This document shows positions 29,041-39,424 of a stretch of DNA of 64,000 nucleotides, piece by piece (within the stretch, counting starts at the first letter, position 1; each line of letters opens with the position of its first letter). The stretch covers positions 1,302,001-1,366,000 of the forward strand of contig NZ_FBXK01000005.1 of assembly GCF_900013425.1 (NCBI RefSeq), written 5' to 3'. The DNA comes from Sphingobium sp. Z007 (GTDB lineage: Bacteria > Pseudomonadota > Alphaproteobacteria > Sphingomonadales > Sphingomonadaceae). The translations under genes and the position numbers were made by a program. The notes beneath the pieces are model-generated. The model worked only from the letters and a program-made list of their open reading frames with translations, was not told the DNA's origin and ran no database searches.

Positions 29041-31188
29041 ATGGTCACGGTACCCGTATTTCGCGGCAACAACGTAGAGCGCGCAGCGCGTCCGGTCGGG
29101 GCCGTCCAGCCGGTGCGCAACCCGATTGGCGAGGCGATCGGTGATGGAGTGCGCGATCTCGGCGGCCAAGCGGTCGGCTATGCGCGCCAGCAGGACGCCC
29201 TTAATGAGGAGTTCGACAAGACGCAGGCACGCCAGCTGCTGCTCGACTACCAATCTCAGGCGAACCCTCTCGTTACGTCCTACCTGAGTAGCGAAGGTAT
29301 CGACGCGCTCAATGGCTCTAGCGGCACACGCGAGCAGCTGACCAAGCTGCGCCAGGACTTCTCGGGCAAAGCCACCAACGACCGGATGCGCCGCTTCTTC
29401 GATCAGGCGGCGGTCGGGATCGAAACCGGTTTTGCCGACAAGATCGGCACGCATAGTATCGGTGCGCTCAAGACGCAGCAGGTGACTGTTGCCAAGGGCG
29501 AGCAGGCCCAGTTCATGGATACGGCCGTCATGAACTGGTCGGACGACAAGGCCTTTCGGGCTAATCTCGATGCGGGTCTGACCGCTGTCGAAGCGGAAGC
29601 GAAAGTCCACGGCATCACAGGTGTGGGCCTGACGGTTGCCAAGCGCAATTACACGTCCGCGACGCGGCTGGCCGTCCTCAACCAGCTGCTCGCCGATAAT
29701 CGGCAGGACGACGCGATCGGCTATGCAGCGGTTCATCGCGGCGACTTCAACGCCGACCACACTCTTTCGGTCACTCGCATTTTGAAGGAGCCGATGGAGC
29801 TCCGTTTTGCCACTGCGGCAGCGGACAAGTTTTTTGGCGGCCAGTCTGCGCCTAATGTCCCGGCCGGTGATGGGGTCGCCTATTCGTCGAACAGCCTTTT
29901 CCAGAATGGCATCATCCCGATTGAAGGCGGTACCGGCAAGGGCGGGCAGTTTCTTACCAGTCCCAAGGGTGCGATCGGCCCCGCGCAGGTCATGCCCGGT
30001 ACCGCCCCGGAAGCGGCCAAGCTCGCAGGGCTCAGGTGGGACGAGAATAAATATAAGACCGACCACGCCTATAACGTCGCGCTCGGCGAAGCCTATTTTA
30101 AGAAGCAGCTGAGCGATTTCGGCGACCCCCTCAAAGCTGCCGCTGCCTACAACGCGGGGCCGGGATCGGCCACAAGGGGCACTGGCGTCCGTGGCGCGAT
30201 CGCGAAGGCGGCAAAGAGCGGGAAGGACTGGCGCGACCATCTGCCAGCCGAGACAAAGAAATATGTCACCGACTTTGCCGCGCGCATGGGCGTCGCCGGC
30301 GCGTCGACGGATATCGACCCCGCCGCTGAAATTCAGCGGTTTGAAACGTTCGCAGCGCAGGAAGGCTTTACTCCCGAGCAAAAGAAGATTGCTCAGGCGG
30401 AAGTCGATCGGCGGATCGCTCGTGCCAAAACCATTCAAAGTGGACGCGAAGAGCAGGCTTATGACGCCGGCGTTTCGCGCGCAGTGCAGCTGGGCGATGC
30501 TTTCACCGACGTGTCGCAGCTCGGCACGTCATTCGCTTCGATGTCGCCACAGCAGCAGATGACCATGAAGAACATGGCGGAGAGCAACCTGCGGTCACGT
30601 ATCGCTGCGGAGAGGCCGCGCGAAGGTGGGTCCAAGGCGATCGAGCTCGGTGTCCTGTCGACCATCGATCCTGATGCCTTCACGCGGACGGATCTGCGGC
30701 CATTCCAGAATCAGATGACGCCGGGTGAATATAAGACCTTGATCGGGCGTCAGGCGAAATACGCATCGCGCGAAGAGGTCAGCATCCGCTCGAAGATCAG
30801 CAGCACGATCGCCTTCTGGTCGAAGACGGACAAGCTGTCGCTGGATCCCAAGGATGACCCAGAGAAATTCGTTAAGGTTTACGACGACATGGAGGGCTAT
30901 CTCACCTCTCAGACTGGCGGCAAGCGCCAGCCGACCGATGATGAGCTGCGAATAGCCTATCAGCGTGCAACGCTTTCGGTGAGCGTGCCGGGCAAATTGT
31001 GGGGGACCAACGAAAAGCGTCGGTTCGAGGTCGAGCCGGGCGAGGCCTACAGCGTTCCATCGATCCCTGCCAATGTGCGCAGTCGCATTGTCAGCGCCTG
31101 GGCGCGCAACCACAACGGGCGAGAGCCCAATGATACGCAGGTCACGCAAACCTACGTCACCAACCTTGGCCGACCGGGATTCTGGTAA
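29041..31188 (+). CDS. Internal virion protein with lytic transglycosylase domain (T7 gp15/16-like)
   Basis: 715 residues. Residues about 285-400 form a soluble-lytic-transglycosylase domain: catalytic Glu in NGIIPIEGGTG (E295), 'SPKGAIGPAQVMPGTAPEAAKLAG' and 'AAAYNAGPGSATRG'. The N-terminal 280 residues are helical. The C-terminal part is an extended helical region. It opens a local hole in peptidoglycan during genome entry. It is followed without a gap by the 2014-residue virion protein. Confidence 0.85.
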   Translation: MVTVPVFRGNNVERAARPVGAVQPVRNPIGEAIGDGVRDLGGQAVGYARQQDALNEEFDKTQARQLLLDYQSQANPLVTSYLSSEGIDALNGSSGTREQLTKLRQDFSGKATNDRMRRFFDQAAVGIETGFADKIGTHSIGALKTQQVTVAKGEQAQFMDTAVMNWSDDKAFRANLDAGLTAVEAEAKVHGITGVGLTVAKRNYTSATRLAVLNQLLADNRQDDAIGYAAVHRGDFNADHTLSVTRILKEPMELRFATAAADKFFGGQSAPNVPAGDGVAYSSNSLFQNGIIPIEGGTGKGGQFLTSPKGAIGPAQVMPGTAPEAAKLAGLRWDENKYKTDHAYNVALGEAYFKKQLSDFGDPLKAAAAYNAGPGSATRGTGVRGAIAKAAKSGKDWRDHLPAETKKYVTDFAARMGVAGASTDIDPAAEIQRFETFAAQEGFTPEQKKIAQAEVDRRIARAKTIQSGREEQAYDAGVSRAVQLGDAFTDVSQLGTSFASMSPQQQMTMKNMAESNLRSRIAAERPREGGSKAIELGVLSTIDPDAFTRTDLRPFQNQMTPGEYKTLIGRQAKYASREEVSIRSKISSTIAFWSKTDKLSLDPKDDPEKFVKVYDDMEGYLTSQTGGKRQPTDDELRIAYQRATLSVSVPGKLWGTNEKRRFEVEPGEAYSVPSIPANVRSRIVSAWARNHNGREPNDTQVTQTYVTNLGRPGFW

Positions 31189-34100
31189 ATGGATGATCTG
31201 CCCGACTATCTGACGCCGGGCGCGAAGAGCGCCGCGGCTGATCCGCTCGACGACTATTTCCATGAGGTCCGCACGACTGCGCTGCGGCAACTGCCCGATC
31301 CTGATTCCACGGCAAAGGCAAATGGCCTAGCGCGCACCTTCGGTGTAAATCCCAGCCAGGCCGACGCCAACCTGAGTACACTGGAGCGGACCGCGCAGAT
31401 CAATCGTGCGGCCACGCTCCAGCAGGACCATGGCACGATCGCGCGCTGGGCGGAGCGTAACCCGCGCGGCATGGCGGCAGGCGCTGATGACGTGTCCAGT
31501 CTGGGGTTGCTCGGCAAGGCCTTCAGCTACCTCAAGACAGCAGGTCAGAACATCGGCGGGTCGCTAGAGGCGGGCCTGTATCAGGCTACCAGCGGCATCT
31601 GGGGCACGGTCGGTGCCATGGCCCGCAACGGGCAGGCTTATTCCCCTATCGCATGGGTCGAGAACAAGCTGTTCGGTGGGTCGGTCGAGGGTGTGATTGC
31701 GGACTTTTCGGAGGCGCGCGCGCGCGAAGGCCAAAAGATGGCAGCAGCCGCGCGGCCCGACGTGTCCAACTGGACGGCGCACAACCTGCTTCAGGGTATT
31801 GAGAGTGTGCCGACCACCCTCGCCTCGATCGGTGTTGGTGTGCTGGCAGGTCCGACGGCTGGCGCGAGCGTGGCGGGCATCACGACGGGCGGCCAGGAAT
31901 ATCTGAAAGCCAGGGATAAGGGCCTCTCGCCTTTGGGTGCGACCGTTTACGCATCGTCGCAAGGCGCCATCGAGGTTGCAACCGAACGTCTACCGATCGG
32001 CCACCTCGTCGGCGACATGGCCAGTAAGGCCCCAGTGCTTCGCACCTTCTGGAATCAGATCAAGTCGGAAATCCCCGGCGAGCAGCTGGCGACGGTGCTA
32101 CAGGATCTCAATGAGTGGGCAGCGCTCAACCCCGACAAGCCATTCGCCGACTATCTCAAGGAACGCCCGGAGGCGGCTGCTGCCACCCTCGTCGCCACCA
32201 TTGGCGGTGTCGGCGCGACCACCGGCATCACGCTTGCCACCGAACGCACTGCCCGCGCCGCGGGACAGGTGGCCGATCGTGTTATCAGTTCGCGTCGAGC
32301 GCAGGATGACGCCGCCGCTCTCGATCAAATGGGTGAGGCCGCGAGCGGCTCCAAGCTCAAGGCTCGCGATTCCGTTGCGTTCGCGGACCTGGTGCGCGAG
32401 ATGGCCGACGATGTCGATGCAGACAATGTCTTCATCCCGGCCGAAGCGGTGCAGGCTTACATGCAGAGTGACGCCTATGACGGCGATCTGGACCAGTGGC
32501 GCGATGAGATAGGCGATGCCATTGCGACCGGCGGCGATTTCGTTCTTCCGATCGAGGCGGCGGTGTCCGAGCTGGCGGGCAAACCTGCCTGGGATGTATT
32601 GAAAGAGGATATGCGCCTCACGGCTGGCGGGATGTCGCGCCGGGAAGCGCAGACCTTTGATGAGGCGATGGCGGACGTCATGGCCGAGATGACCGATCGC
32701 ATGGCCGATGAGGAGCGGGCCGCGCGCGATCTAAACGCGCCGCGCGACAAGCTGCTACAGACGATCGTTGAAAAGCTGTCGAGTGCCGGCATGGTCCCGT
32801 CGATGGCGCGGCAGAACGCCGAGTTCTTGACCCAGCGCGCCGCCACCCGCGCCACGCGCATGGGCCGCGAGCTGACCGGTGCGGAATATGACGGCCTTCA
32901 GGTGCGCCAGGTGCTGCCCGAAGCAATCGCTGCGGTTCAGAAGGCGGACCAGCTCGACGTCACGATCGACGTCATGAAGCGCCGGAAAGACCCAACGCAG
33001 AGTCTCGGCCCAACGCTGATGGAATTCATCTCTCGCGGCGGGGGTATCGTCGATACCGGTGGCGATTTGAAGGCCATGGGCGCCGACGCCTGGCACAGGG
33101 AAAAGCCCGGCAAGCGCAAACTGCTCAAGGATCAGGGTGAGCTACTCGACAACGGCGGCCTTGGCGAGAATGAATATGGAGCCGATGCGTGGGCGCAGCG
33201 CGCATGGGAAGCAGGCTATTTCCCGGAGTTTGCGGAGCGTCCTACCGCTAATGAGATGCTCGACGCGATCGCCGAAGGTGTCGCGGGCCGCGACCGCACG
33301 CTCGTATCTCGCGACAGATCTGTCCGCGATGCGGCGGAAGAGCTGCGCGGGCTGCTGGAGAATCGCGGGATCGATCCCGACAGCGCCAGCCGGGCCGATA
33401 TTCGCAAGGCGATCGAGGACTATGCTGCCGAGCAGGTTGAAGGCGATGCTTATATGCAGGGCGAGGATAGTGCGCGCGGTCGCATCCTGTTCCCCGGTGG
33501 GCAGAGTGCCGACGCCATCATTGAGCTGTTCCAGACGCAGGACCAATCCACCTTTCTCCATGAAACCGGTCATCTGTGGCTGGAGGAATTGCGTGAGGAC
33601 GCGGCAGATCCGGACGCGCCGCAACAAGTTCGCGATGACTGGCAGATCGTGCAGGACTGGTTTGCCGCCAACGGCCACCCTCTCGAAGATGGCAAGATCC
33701 CGGTCGACGCGCACGAGCTATGGGCGCGCGGCGTCGAGCGCTACCTCATGGAGGGGAAAGCCCCATCGCCGGGCATGCAGCGGATGTTCCACACCTTCAA
33801 AGCCTGGATGATCTCGCTCTACAATAGCGTGTCGCGCCTTCGCTCGCCGATCAGCGATGACGTGCGCGCCGTCATGGACCGGCTGGTCGCATCCGATGAG
33901 GAGCTCGCCAACGCGGTCGCCGCGCAGCATCTCGAAGCCCTGTTCCCCGATAAGCCCGCCAGCATGTCAGCGACGGAATATTCCGCTTATCAGGATCTGA
34001 CCGCCATAGCGCGCGAAGAGGCGCAGGACCGGATGCTTGCGAAGACGATGAACGCGGTGAAGCGCCGTGTCACGAAGGAGTGGCGGGAGCGGGAAGAGGA

Positions 34101-37100
34101 TGTCCGCGAATACGTCACGCGCCGCATAGACGCTTTGCCCGAGTTTCGCGCCCTTCAGCTGCTCAAGGTCAATCCGATCGATAGCGAGTGGGTGCGCGAC
34201 CATCATGGCGAGGATGCCACGGCGATGCTGCCGCGTCAGGTGCCCCCGGCACATCGCGAGAATGGTGCAAACCCTGACGAGGTCGCGGAGATGGCGGGGT
34301 TCCAGTCTGGCGACGACATGGTGCGGACCCTCATGGGTGTGGAGATCCGCCGGCGCGAGATGCGCGATAATGGCGACAAGCGTTCCGTGCGCAAGGCGAT
34401 GATCGAGCGAGAAGTCAGCCAGATCATGCTGGAGCGCTACGGCGATCCCTTCACCGATGGCAGTATTCAGGACGAGGCCCTTGCCGCCGTCCAGTCCGAC
34501 CGGCTGGGCGAGGTGATGGGTGCCGAGCTGCGCGTGCTCGGCCGTATGACCGGCAACCGCGTCACCCCCTACAGTGTGGCGAAGAGCTGGGCGGAAAAGC
34601 AGATCATGGAGGGCCGGGTCCGCGATGTGGCCAGCCGCTCCGCAATCATCCGCTATGAGCGCGCGGCTGCAAAGGCGGGCAAGGCCGCGATGGATGCTGT
34701 TATCGCAAAGGATCACGAAGAGGCCTTCCGCCAGAAACAGGCGCAGATGATCAACAATGCGCTGGTCGCCGCTGCGCGCCGAGGGGCTGACACCGTGGAC
34801 GAGGCTGTTGCACGGCTGGAGAAGTGGGCCAAGCGTCGGACCGTCAAGTCGGTCGATCAAGACTATCTGGAGCGCGCGCAGCTGCTGCTGGAGCAGGTCG
34901 AGATGAAAGAGCGGACGCAACGCTCTCTCAACCGGCAAGAGAGTTTTGAGGCTTGGGCAGCTCAGCGCGAGGCGGAAGGCTATGACGTCGTCGTCCCGCC
35001 CTCCTTCGCGGAATCGCTCGGCAAAACGCACTGGTCGCGCCTGACGGTTGAGAAGCTGATCGGCCTCGATGAGGCGGTGAAGCAGATCATCCACCTGGGC
35101 AAGCTGAAACAGACGTTGATCGACGGGCGCGAGAACGCCGATTTCGAGCTCGTCGTGGGCGAAGCCGTCAAGGGCATGGAGGCAATGAAGCAGCGCCCGC
35201 CATCGGACCTGATGGAGCCCAGTCGGTGGGACAGCGTGAAGGGCAAGGTCGCCGCGTTCGATGCCGCCCTCCTCAAAATGGAGCAGGTTTTCGATTGGCT
35301 CGACGGTGGCAATAGTAACGGCGCGTTCAATCGGATCGTTTTCCGACCGCTCGCCGACGCGCAGGGCCGCGAGAATGCGATGATCGCGGACTATCACGGC
35401 CGGATTCGGCGAGAGTTCGAGAAGCTGGATCGCAAACACCTGCGGCGCTGGTCCGAACGCTTCAGCGATCCGGTGCTCTTCAATCGGGAAACCGGCCAGC
35501 CGTATCAGATGAAACGTGAGCAGCTGATCGCGCTGGCGCTCAACATGGGCAACGCCGGCAACATCCAGCGCCTGACAGACGGCTACGGCTGGCGCGAAAC
35601 ATCGGTGCGCGAGCTGCTCAACCGCGAATTAACGCCCGCGGACTGGACCTTTGTTCAGAATGTGTGGGATATCGTCGAAACGCTCTGGCCCGCCACAGCC
35701 GCCATGGAGCGCCGCGTCAACGGCGTGGAGCCTGACAAGGTCGAGGCCGTAGAGATGTGGGTCGGCGAAGGCGCGACCGCGCAGAAGCTGCGCGGCGGCT
35801 ATTACCCCGCCATTTACGACACGTCGAAAAGCTACGCGGCAGAGGAGAATGCCGGCAAGAGCTCCGATCTGCTCGACACGGTATACACCCGCGCCAGCAC
35901 GCGGGCCTCATCAACCAAGGATCGAAGCGAGAAGGTGAAGCGCCCTATCCTCCTCCAGCTCGGTGTCATCAATCGCCACTTGGGCGAGGTCATCCACGAC
36001 ATCACCCATCGCGAGGCGGTGCTACAGGCGGACAAATTCCTGCGCTCCGAGCGGATCATGCGTGCCGTAGATAGAACGATCGGCCCGGAGATCCGCAAGC
36101 AGTTCCGGCCATGGCTCAAATATGTAGCCAATAGCTGGGCGATGGAGCGCGCGGGCAACGAGGGCATCGGTGCTTTCATGCAGAGGCTGCGCGCCAACAC
36201 GACGATCGTCGGCATGGGCTTCCGCTTCACGACGATGATGACGCAGCTCGGAGGCTATTCCAACAGCATCGAATATGTCGGCGGCAAGTGGGTGGCGGCT
36301 GGTATTGCGCAAACTACGGCGCATCCGATCGATAGCTTCAACCTGGTGATGGAGAAGTCGGGTGAAGTGCGCAGCCGCATGGACACTCTCGACCGCGATA
36401 TTCGCCTGACGATGCAGCAGATGCAGGGGCGCGGGCAATATCTCGACGCGGCCAAACGGTTCGCCTTCCACGGCATCGGCTATATGGACCGCATGGTCGT
36501 GGTCCCTACGTGGATCGGTGCCTATAACAAGGCGCAGGCGGCTGGCATGGACGAGGAGGCTTCGATCTATGCCGCTGACAAGGCGGTTCGCCTGTCGCAG
36601 GGGTCCGGCTCGCCAAAAGATCTCGCGGCCGTCGTGCGTGGCACTGGTCAATGGGGCCAGGCGCTCAGGCTGATGACGCAATTCTACAGCTATATGAGCG
36701 CCTTCTATCAACGGCAGCGGACCCTCGGGCGTGATATCGCAGGGGTCCGAAAGCTAAGCGATCTGCCCGCCGTGCTCTCGCGCGCATGGTGGTTGATCGT
36801 CGTGCCACCTCTCTTGTCCCAGATCCTCGCCGGCAACGGACCGGGCGACGATGACGACTGGGGCTTCTGGGCATTCAAGCAAATGCTGTTCCAGTCGCTC
36901 GGGCCGATTCCCGGCGTGCGCGATGCCGCGTCCCCGATCGTCGAGGGTCTGACGGGCGGCAAACCGTTCGACTATCAGTTCACGCCGATGCAGCGTGCGT
37001 TTCAATCTGTGGTAGAAAGCGCGCGCGACGTGCATAAAGCGATCGAGGGCAAGGATGCGAAGCGGCCGGTACGCAATGTGCTAGAGGTTGCTGGATATTG

Positions 37101-37233
37101 GACTGGCCTCGTCCCCGGGCAGGTCGCCACGTCTGCGCAGTTCCTGGTCGACGTCGGCAATGGCGAGCAAGATCCAGAGACGGCGGCGGAGTGGTACCGG
37201 GGAATGACGAAGGGGAAGGCTAAGTCCGAGTAG
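31189..37233 (+). CDS. Giant internal virion / ejection protein with a metallopeptidase-type motif
   Basis: 2014 residues, the largest gene in the window, in the place of T7 gp16. Two Gly/Ala-rich hydrophobic stretches (about 211-240 'TTLASIGVGVLAGPTAGASVAG'-like and about 330-350) could insert into membrane. A zinc-peptidase motif HETGH (H791, E792, H795) lies in 'STFLHETGHLWLEELRED', the type found in phage polyvalent proteins. Long charged helices follow (about 950-1400), and the C-terminal third ('MGFRFTTMMTQLGGYSNSIEYVGGKW' onward) resembles the ends of other large podoviral core proteins. It is probably ejected with the DNA. Confidence 0.78.
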   Translation: MDDLPDYLTPGAKSAAADPLDDYFHEVRTTALRQLPDPDSTAKANGLARTFGVNPSQADANLSTLERTAQINRAATLQQDHGTIARWAERNPRGMAAGADDVSSLGLLGKAFSYLKTAGQNIGGSLEAGLYQATSGIWGTVGAMARNGQAYSPIAWVENKLFGGSVEGVIADFSEARAREGQKMAAAARPDVSNWTAHNLLQGIESVPTTLASIGVGVLAGPTAGASVAGITTGGQEYLKARDKGLSPLGATVYASSQGAIEVATERLPIGHLVGDMASKAPVLRTFWNQIKSEIPGEQLATVLQDLNEWAALNPDKPFADYLKERPEAAAATLVATIGGVGATTGITLATERTARAAGQVADRVISSRRAQDDAAALDQMGEAASGSKLKARDSVAFADLVREMADDVDADNVFIPAEAVQAYMQSDAYDGDLDQWRDEIGDAIATGGDFVLPIEAAVSELAGKPAWDVLKEDMRLTAGGMSRREAQTFDEAMADVMAEMTDRMADEERAARDLNAPRDKLLQTIVEKLSSAGMVPSMARQNAEFLTQRAATRATRMGRELTGAEYDGLQVRQVLPEAIAAVQKADQLDVTIDVMKRRKDPTQSLGPTLMEFISRGGGIVDTGGDLKAMGADAWHREKPGKRKLLKDQGELLDNGGLGENEYGADAWAQRAWEAGYFPEFAERPTANEMLDAIAEGVAGRDRTLVSRDRSVRDAAEELRGLLENRGIDPDSASRADIRKAIEDYAAEQVEGDAYMQGEDSARGRILFPGGQSADAIIELFQTQDQSTFLHETGHLWLEELREDAADPDAPQQVRDDWQIVQDWFAANGHPLEDGKIPVDAHELWARGVERYLMEGKAPSPGMQRMFHTFKAWMISLYNSVSRLRSPISDDVRAVMDRLVASDEELANAVAAQHLEALFPDKPASMSATEYSAYQDLTAIAREEAQDRMLAKTMNAVKRRVTKEWREREEDVREYVTRRIDALPEFRALQLLKVNPIDSEWVRDHHGEDATAMLPRQVPPAHRENGANPDEVAEMAGFQSGDDMVRTLMGVEIRRREMRDNGDKRSVRKAMIEREVSQIMLERYGDPFTDGSIQDEALAAVQSDRLGEVMGAELRVLGRMTGNRVTPYSVAKSWAEKQIMEGRVRDVASRSAIIRYERAAAKAGKAAMDAVIAKDHEEAFRQKQAQMINNALVAAARRGADTVDEAVARLEKWAKRRTVKSVDQDYLERAQLLLEQVEMKERTQRSLNRQESFEAWAAQREAEGYDVVVPPSFAESLGKTHWSRLTVEKLIGLDEAVKQIIHLGKLKQTLIDGRENADFELVVGEAVKGMEAMKQRPPSDLMEPSRWDSVKGKVAAFDAALLKMEQVFDWLDGGNSNGAFNRIVFRPLADAQGRENAMIADYHGRIRREFEKLDRKHLRRWSERFSDPVLFNRETGQPYQMKREQLIALALNMGNAGNIQRLTDGYGWRETSVRELLNRELTPADWTFVQNVWDIVETLWPATAAMERRVNGVEPDKVEAVEMWVGEGATAQKLRGGYYPAIYDTSKSYAAEENAGKSSDLLDTVYTRASTRASSTKDRSEKVKRPILLQLGVINRHLGEVIHDITHREAVLQADKFLRSERIMRAVDRTIGPEIRKQFRPWLKYVANSWAMERAGNEGIGAFMQRLRANTTIVGMGFRFTTMMTQLGGYSNSIEYVGGKWVAAGIAQTTAHPIDSFNLVMEKSGEVRSRMDTLDRDIRLTMQQMQGRGQYLDAAKRFAFHGIGYMDRMVVVPTWIGAYNKAQAAGMDEEASIYAADKAVRLSQGSGSPKDLAAVVRGTGQWGQALRLMTQFYSYMSAFYQRQRTLGRDIAGVRKLSDLPAVLSRAWWLIVVPPLLSQILAGNGPGDDDDWGFWAFKQMLFQSLGPIPGVRDAASPIVEGLTGGKPFDYQFTPMQRAFQSVVESARDVHKAIEGKDAKRPVRNVLEVAGYWTGLVPGQVATSAQFLVDVGNGEQDPETAAEWYRGMTKGKAKSE

Positions 37234-37495
37234 CGCCGTAGTAGAGCCCGTACCCGCCAATCAGCGCTATAGCCATGACGGTGATCACCGCACTTTGGAG
37301 GCGCGATGGCGATCGGCGCTTGGCAAACAGGACCAGAAGACCAACGGCAAACAAGGGTAGGCCGAACCCAAGCCCCTCTACTGGTGCAACGACCCCCTTC
37401 CCAAAAATTGCCGCGATCCCTGATGCCCAGGATGCGAGGAAAACTACCGCGACATCTTTTGGCATTGATCGATAAGCTGGCGATGTATCGTTCAT
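37220..37495 (-). CDS. Small membrane protein on the opposite strand (candidate moron)
   Basis: 91 residues with three hydrophobic segments (about 14-33, 43-58 and 69-87) and a basic loop (KRRSPSR). It is the only gene antisense to the late cluster, sitting between the giant virion protein (14-bp overlap at the 3' ends) and the tail fibre. GGGAG lies 9 nt before the ATG. Isolated, oppositely oriented genes at such places are often lysogenic-conversion genes. It could also be an unrelated open frame. No family recognised. It fills the otherwise gene-free stretch 37234-37598. Confidence 0.5.
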   Translation of the reverse strand: MNDTSPAYRSMPKDVAVVFLASWASGIAAIFGKGVVAPVEGLGFGLPLFAVGLLVLFAKRRSPSRLQSAVITVMAIALIGGYGLYYGATRT

Positions 37496-37598
37496 CGAAA
37501 GAACTCCCTAAGCCCACTGGTGGAACATCGCCGCCGCCTATGCAAGCCCGTGCGTCCATGGGCTAGTTGAGTACCCGCCTCAACGCGGGACGATTTGA

Positions 37599-39407
37599 AT
37601 GGGTGTCACGAAAACCAATGCCTATGACGGCCCGTTCTATCCGAACGGTATTGCCACCTCGTTCCCGTTCAGCTTCCGCGCGATGTCCGCCACTGAGGTC
37701 CAGTTAATTGCCCCCGACGGCCAGCCGTTAACCGGCTTCAATTTCACCATCATACCTGCCGAAAACACAGAAGGCGGATCGGTGGTCTTTGGCACACCTC
37801 CCACCGCCACACAGCTGCCCGAGTTCCTGATCGTGTCCGTGCCAGCGTTCGGTGTCGGGATCGATCTCGGATCGGTGACAGCGTTCAACCCACGCACGTT
37901 GAATCCATCATTCGACCGGCTAGCGGTCCAGAACATCTATCTGCAAGATCAGATAGACCGAACGCCCCGCGCGCCCATTGGCGGCGGCTCGGTGGTTGGC
38001 CTATTCCCCCGCGTCGCCGCGGACGGAAGCTGGACCTTCGTGGACGGCACGGGGAGCCAAGGCGGTGCATTCTCACAGGCCTTCACGGCGGAAGCAGGAC
38101 AGACCGAATACAAACTGCCGTTCGACCTTCAGATCATACCGACGGTCACGGTCAACGGGTCGCGTCTCTCGCGCGGCGGGTACACATATTTCGGCAATAC
38201 GGTCGTGCTCGGTATCGGCCGGCTGGAGGGTGATATAGTCGAAATCTCGGTCGGCAACGCCGTCGCCGAGCAGATCCTAGATATCGTCGGGCCATTTGCG
38301 TTTCGCGATCTCAGCCCTAACGGCAGGCCTATTCCTGCCCCCGGCATTTACTTTGGCCAAGGCGGCGCGTCGCTGTCGTTCGAAACGATGATTTCGTCCA
38401 ACACCGGCACTGCCGAGACGGACAATCAGCGCGGTTTGCTGCTGCTGGTCAACGAGACGGCTGACGACGGGAACAGCGAAGAACAGACGCTTTGCCTGAT
38501 GACGAGGGTCAGGACCGGCTACGCGGCTTTGTGGGCACCCAACACGGCATATGCCCTTGGCGACAACGTCCAGTTTTCGTTTCCGGTGAATGCCGTCTAT
38601 CGCTGCATCAAAGCGGGGACGTCCGCTGTAAGCGGACCTGGCCCTAGCGGTACCGGCCTCAACATTTCAGATGGCGGTTGCCGATGGATGTGGATCAACG
38701 CGCAAGCGATCCTAGCTAAGGTCGGCATATACAATGAAATCGTGGCTGATCCAGGCGGCGGCAACGCCTGGGCGCAGGCTAATAATTTCGAGTTGCACGC
38801 CGGTTATAAAGCGTCTTTCGCCACCAATACCGAACTTGATCTGACCAATAATTCGGGGTCCGACAGCGTGTTCGGCGGCGTCAACCGCTACAACCTATAC
38901 ATGATCACCGACGGCGTCAGTCGAAGCACGGCTGCGCTGGAAATGACGTCCCGCAACATCGCCAACTACGCGGCATTCTGGGCGATCCATATCACCGGCG
39001 ACAAGCATGCCGAAAATTCCGTCATCGGTATCGACGCGTCGTCGGTTTACGGGATTGGATTCGGCGCGTCGGCTGGCGGCGCATTCACCCCGACCTTCAC
39101 CGGCGCCACCATCAAGGATGGAGCCAACGCCCTATCCTCTTACGAGGCCGCTGGCGTCTATGGGTCACAGGCGATCAGCGTTAGCGGCACTGCGCCCGCC
39201 GCCATTTCGCTGTCCGGCACCTTCTCTGGCTGGCTGATTTATTCGCCACAGTTCGAGATTGATTGCTTCGGCAACGTCAAGGCCAAGAGCATCGCCTTCA
39301 CCGACTTGCCCCCTGCTTATGCGGACGATGCCGCTGCCAATGCCGGAGGGGTCGCAGTCGGCAGCATTTACCGAACGGGTTCCACCCTGAAAATTCGCAC
39401 AGCATGA
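37599..39407 (+). CDS. Tail fibre protein with T7 gp17-like N-terminus
   Basis: 602 residues. The first about 130 residues ('TKTNAYDGPFYPNGIATSFPFSFRAMSATEVQLIAPDGQ' to 'FDRLAVQNIYLQDQIDRTPRAP') match the virion-attachment domain of podoviral fibres. A second short fibre unit is 'FTAEAGQTEYKLPFDLQIIPTVTVNGSRL'. The rest is Gly/Ser/Asn-rich beta, consistent with a trimeric shaft and a receptor-binding tip. The ending 'YADDAAANAGGVAVGSIYRTGSTLKIRTA' is common in phage fibres. A small hairpin (CCCGC/GCGGG, 37574-37589) lies just upstream. Confidence 0.82.
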   Translation: MGVTKTNAYDGPFYPNGIATSFPFSFRAMSATEVQLIAPDGQPLTGFNFTIIPAENTEGGSVVFGTPPTATQLPEFLIVSVPAFGVGIDLGSVTAFNPRTLNPSFDRLAVQNIYLQDQIDRTPRAPIGGGSVVGLFPRVAADGSWTFVDGTGSQGGAFSQAFTAEAGQTEYKLPFDLQIIPTVTVNGSRLSRGGYTYFGNTVVLGIGRLEGDIVEISVGNAVAEQILDIVGPFAFRDLSPNGRPIPAPGIYFGQGGASLSFETMISSNTGTAETDNQRGLLLLVNETADDGNSEEQTLCLMTRVRTGYAALWAPNTAYALGDNVQFSFPVNAVYRCIKAGTSAVSGPGPSGTGLNISDGGCRWMWINAQAILAKVGIYNEIVADPGGGNAWAQANNFELHAGYKASFATNTELDLTNNSGSDSVFGGVNRYNLYMITDGVSRSTAALEMTSRNIANYAAFWAIHITGDKHAENSVIGIDASSVYGIGFGASAGGAFTPTFTGATIKDGANALSSYEAAGVYGSQAISVSGTAPAAISLSGTFSGWLIYSPQFEIDCFGNVKAKSIAFTDLPPAYADDAAANAGGVAVGSIYRTGSTLKIRTA

Positions 39408-39424
39408 CGGAATGGAAGGCTTCA

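Noticed and set aside
28522..30438. 638-codon antisense frame over the ejection-protein genes
   Set aside because: It crosses two well-supported forward genes and shows no domain.
33967..35439. 490-codon antisense frame in the giant virion gene
   Set aside because: The composition is typical of a shadow frame and no motif is present.
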